Below, piece after piece: positions 4,570-5,372 of a DNA stretch of 5,372 nucleotides. Position numbers and translations under genes: made by a program. Position 1 is the first letter of the stretch. The number at the start of each line of letters is the position of its first letter. A model generated the notes under the pieces. That model was given only the letters and a program-made list of their open reading frames with translations, was not told the DNA's origin and searched no databases. The DNA comes from an uncultured Verrucomicrobiota bacterium. Lineage in GTDB: Bacteria; Verrucomicrobiota; Verrucomicrobiia; Limisphaerales; UBA1096. The stretch spans positions 1 through 5,372 of the forward strand of contig CAJXAU010000143.1 of the NCBI GenBank assembly GCA_913050205.1. Direction: 5' to 3'.

Positions 4570-5372
4570 ATGTGGGACGCGATCGCCAGCCATATTTCTG
4601 CCGAAACAGGAGAACCGTTTGAGATTCTTCAAAAGCAAACGGTCAGCGGAGGCTGCATCAACGACGCCTACCGCATTGAGGGGCACAACCGGATTTTGTT
4701 CGTTAAGGTGAACCAAGCCAATGCACTCGACATGTTCGAAGCAGAGGCAGACGGCCTGCGTGAATTGGCCGGCACGAAAACCATCCGCGTCCCCTCCCCG
4801 GTCTGTAGCGGCACTGCGGCCCAACAGGCGTATCTCGTGCTGGAATTCATTGCACTCAAGGGCGGTGGTTCACAATTCCAACTGGGAGAACGGCTGGCCA
4901 GATTGCATGCCGCACCCCAGTCAACATTTGGCTGGCATCGCGACAACACCATCGGCGCCACACCACAACCGAATCCCAACTGCGACGACTGGGTGAATTT
5001 TCTCCGGGACCATCGACTTGGTTTTCAATTCCACTTGGCCAAACAAAACGGGATGCCGTTTCACGGAAGCGACGAGTTGCTCCGGCAACTGGAACACTTT
5101 TTCGACGGTTACCGGCCAAGCCCCTCCCTGCTCCATGGCGACCTCTGGAGCGGCAACGTCGCCTTTGACGAAGACGGCGCCCCGGTGATCTTCGACCCCG
5201 CCGCGTATTACGGCGACCGCGAAGCCGAGTTTGGCTTAACCGAAATGTTCGGAGGATTCGGCACAGATTTTTGGGCCGGTTACGAGTCCATCCTCCCACT
5301 GAATGACGGCTACGGAACGCGCAAACTGCTGTATCAGCTTTATCACACGCTAAACCATTTCAACTTATTCGG
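4570..5372 (+). CDS. Fructosamine/ribulosamine 3-kinase family protein, 3' end outside window
   Basis: The frame is open from ATG4570 to the window edge (267 full codons), close to the usual length of about 290, so only a short C-terminal piece is missing. Recognisable parts in order are a nucleotide loop SGGCINDAYR (26-35), FVKVN with ATP-binding Lys46, Glu57/Glu59 of the FEAEADGL helix, the family segment GWHRDNTIGATPQPN (121-135), catalytic loop HGDLWSGN (189-196) with Asp191 and Asn196, and the metal-binding Asp209 in DPAAYYGDRE. These kinases phosphorylate the 3-hydroxyl of ketosamines attached to protein amines, and the product then breaks down and frees the amine. Many bacterial members prefer ribulosamine and erythrulosamine over fructosamine; the preference here is unknown. 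It sits 6 bp after the phosphatase stop and in the same frame, so both are probably one transcript. No Shine-Dalgarno is visible. Confidence 0.95.
   Translation, partial: MWDAIASHISAETGEPFEILQKQTVSGGCINDAYRIEGHNRILFVKVNQANALDMFEAEADGLRELAGTKTIRVPSPVCSGTAAQQAYLVLEFIALKGGGSQFQLGERLARLHAAPQSTFGWHRDNTIGATPQPNPNCDDWVNFLRDHRLGFQFHLAKQNGMPFHGSDELLRQLEHFFDGYRPSPSLLHGDLWSGNVAFDEDGAPVIFDPAAYYGDREAEFGLTEMFGGFGTDFWAGYESILPLNDGYGTRKLLYQLYHTLNHFNLF

Noticed and set aside
4020..4622. Plus-strand frame of 200 residues overlapping the phosphatase
   Set aside because: It is Arg/Pro-rich and overlaps a gene with all catalytic LMW-PTP residues in another frame.
4856..5299. Arg-rich minus-strand frame of 147 residues antisense to the fructosamine-kinase gene
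   Set aside because: Its basic composition is a by-product of GC-rich antisense reading; the kinase motifs on the plus strand are decisive.

Overview
The window looks like chromosomal DNA of a moderately GC-rich bacterium of the Planctomycetes-Verrucomicrobia type, with Verrucomicrobia more likely. The main pointer is the Tat-signal Gfo/Idh/MocA oxidoreductase, a family heavily expanded in that group. A second, weak pointer is that none of the six genes has a convincing Shine-Dalgarno sequence. The assignment is an inference; no rRNA or other phylogenetic marker is present.

Layout from left to right. (1) Positions 1-303, minus strand: 5' part of a small lipoprotein gene of unknown function that runs off the left edge. 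(2) Positions 304-397: divergent spacer with an 8-bp stem-loop that contains the core TTGGCCAA. (3) Positions 398-2143, plus: a soluble sensor histidine kinase, GAF-GAF-HisKA-HATPase_c. (4) Positions 2144-2181: short convergent spacer filled by two copies of TGGCCAAGCG. (5) Positions 3982-2182, minus: a two-gene operon, Tat-signal oxidoreductase then a VOC (glyoxalase-fold) protein, overlapping by 8 bp. (6) Positions 3983-4080: divergent spacer with three copies of TTGGCCAAGCG, two of which can form a 13-bp perfect stem-loop. (7) Positions 4081-5372, plus: low-molecular-weight protein tyrosine phosphatase, then 6 bp later a fructosamine-3-kinase family gene that runs off the right edge.

Two things stand out. 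First, the short palindromic word TTGGCCAAGCG (fullest form CGCTTGGCCAAGCG) or its core occupies each of the three spacers between transcription units and also touches a gene start and a gene end. This looks like a genome-wide interspersed element confined mostly to gene boundaries. Second, the phosphatase-kinase pair matches the known bacterial association of LMW-PTP with fructosamine/ribulosamine 3-kinases and may be a protein-deglycation (sugar-adduct repair) operon. I see no mobile element, CRISPR array, tRNA or rRNA, and no clear new multi-gene defence or biosynthetic system. The remaining genes belong to ordinary, recognisable families.
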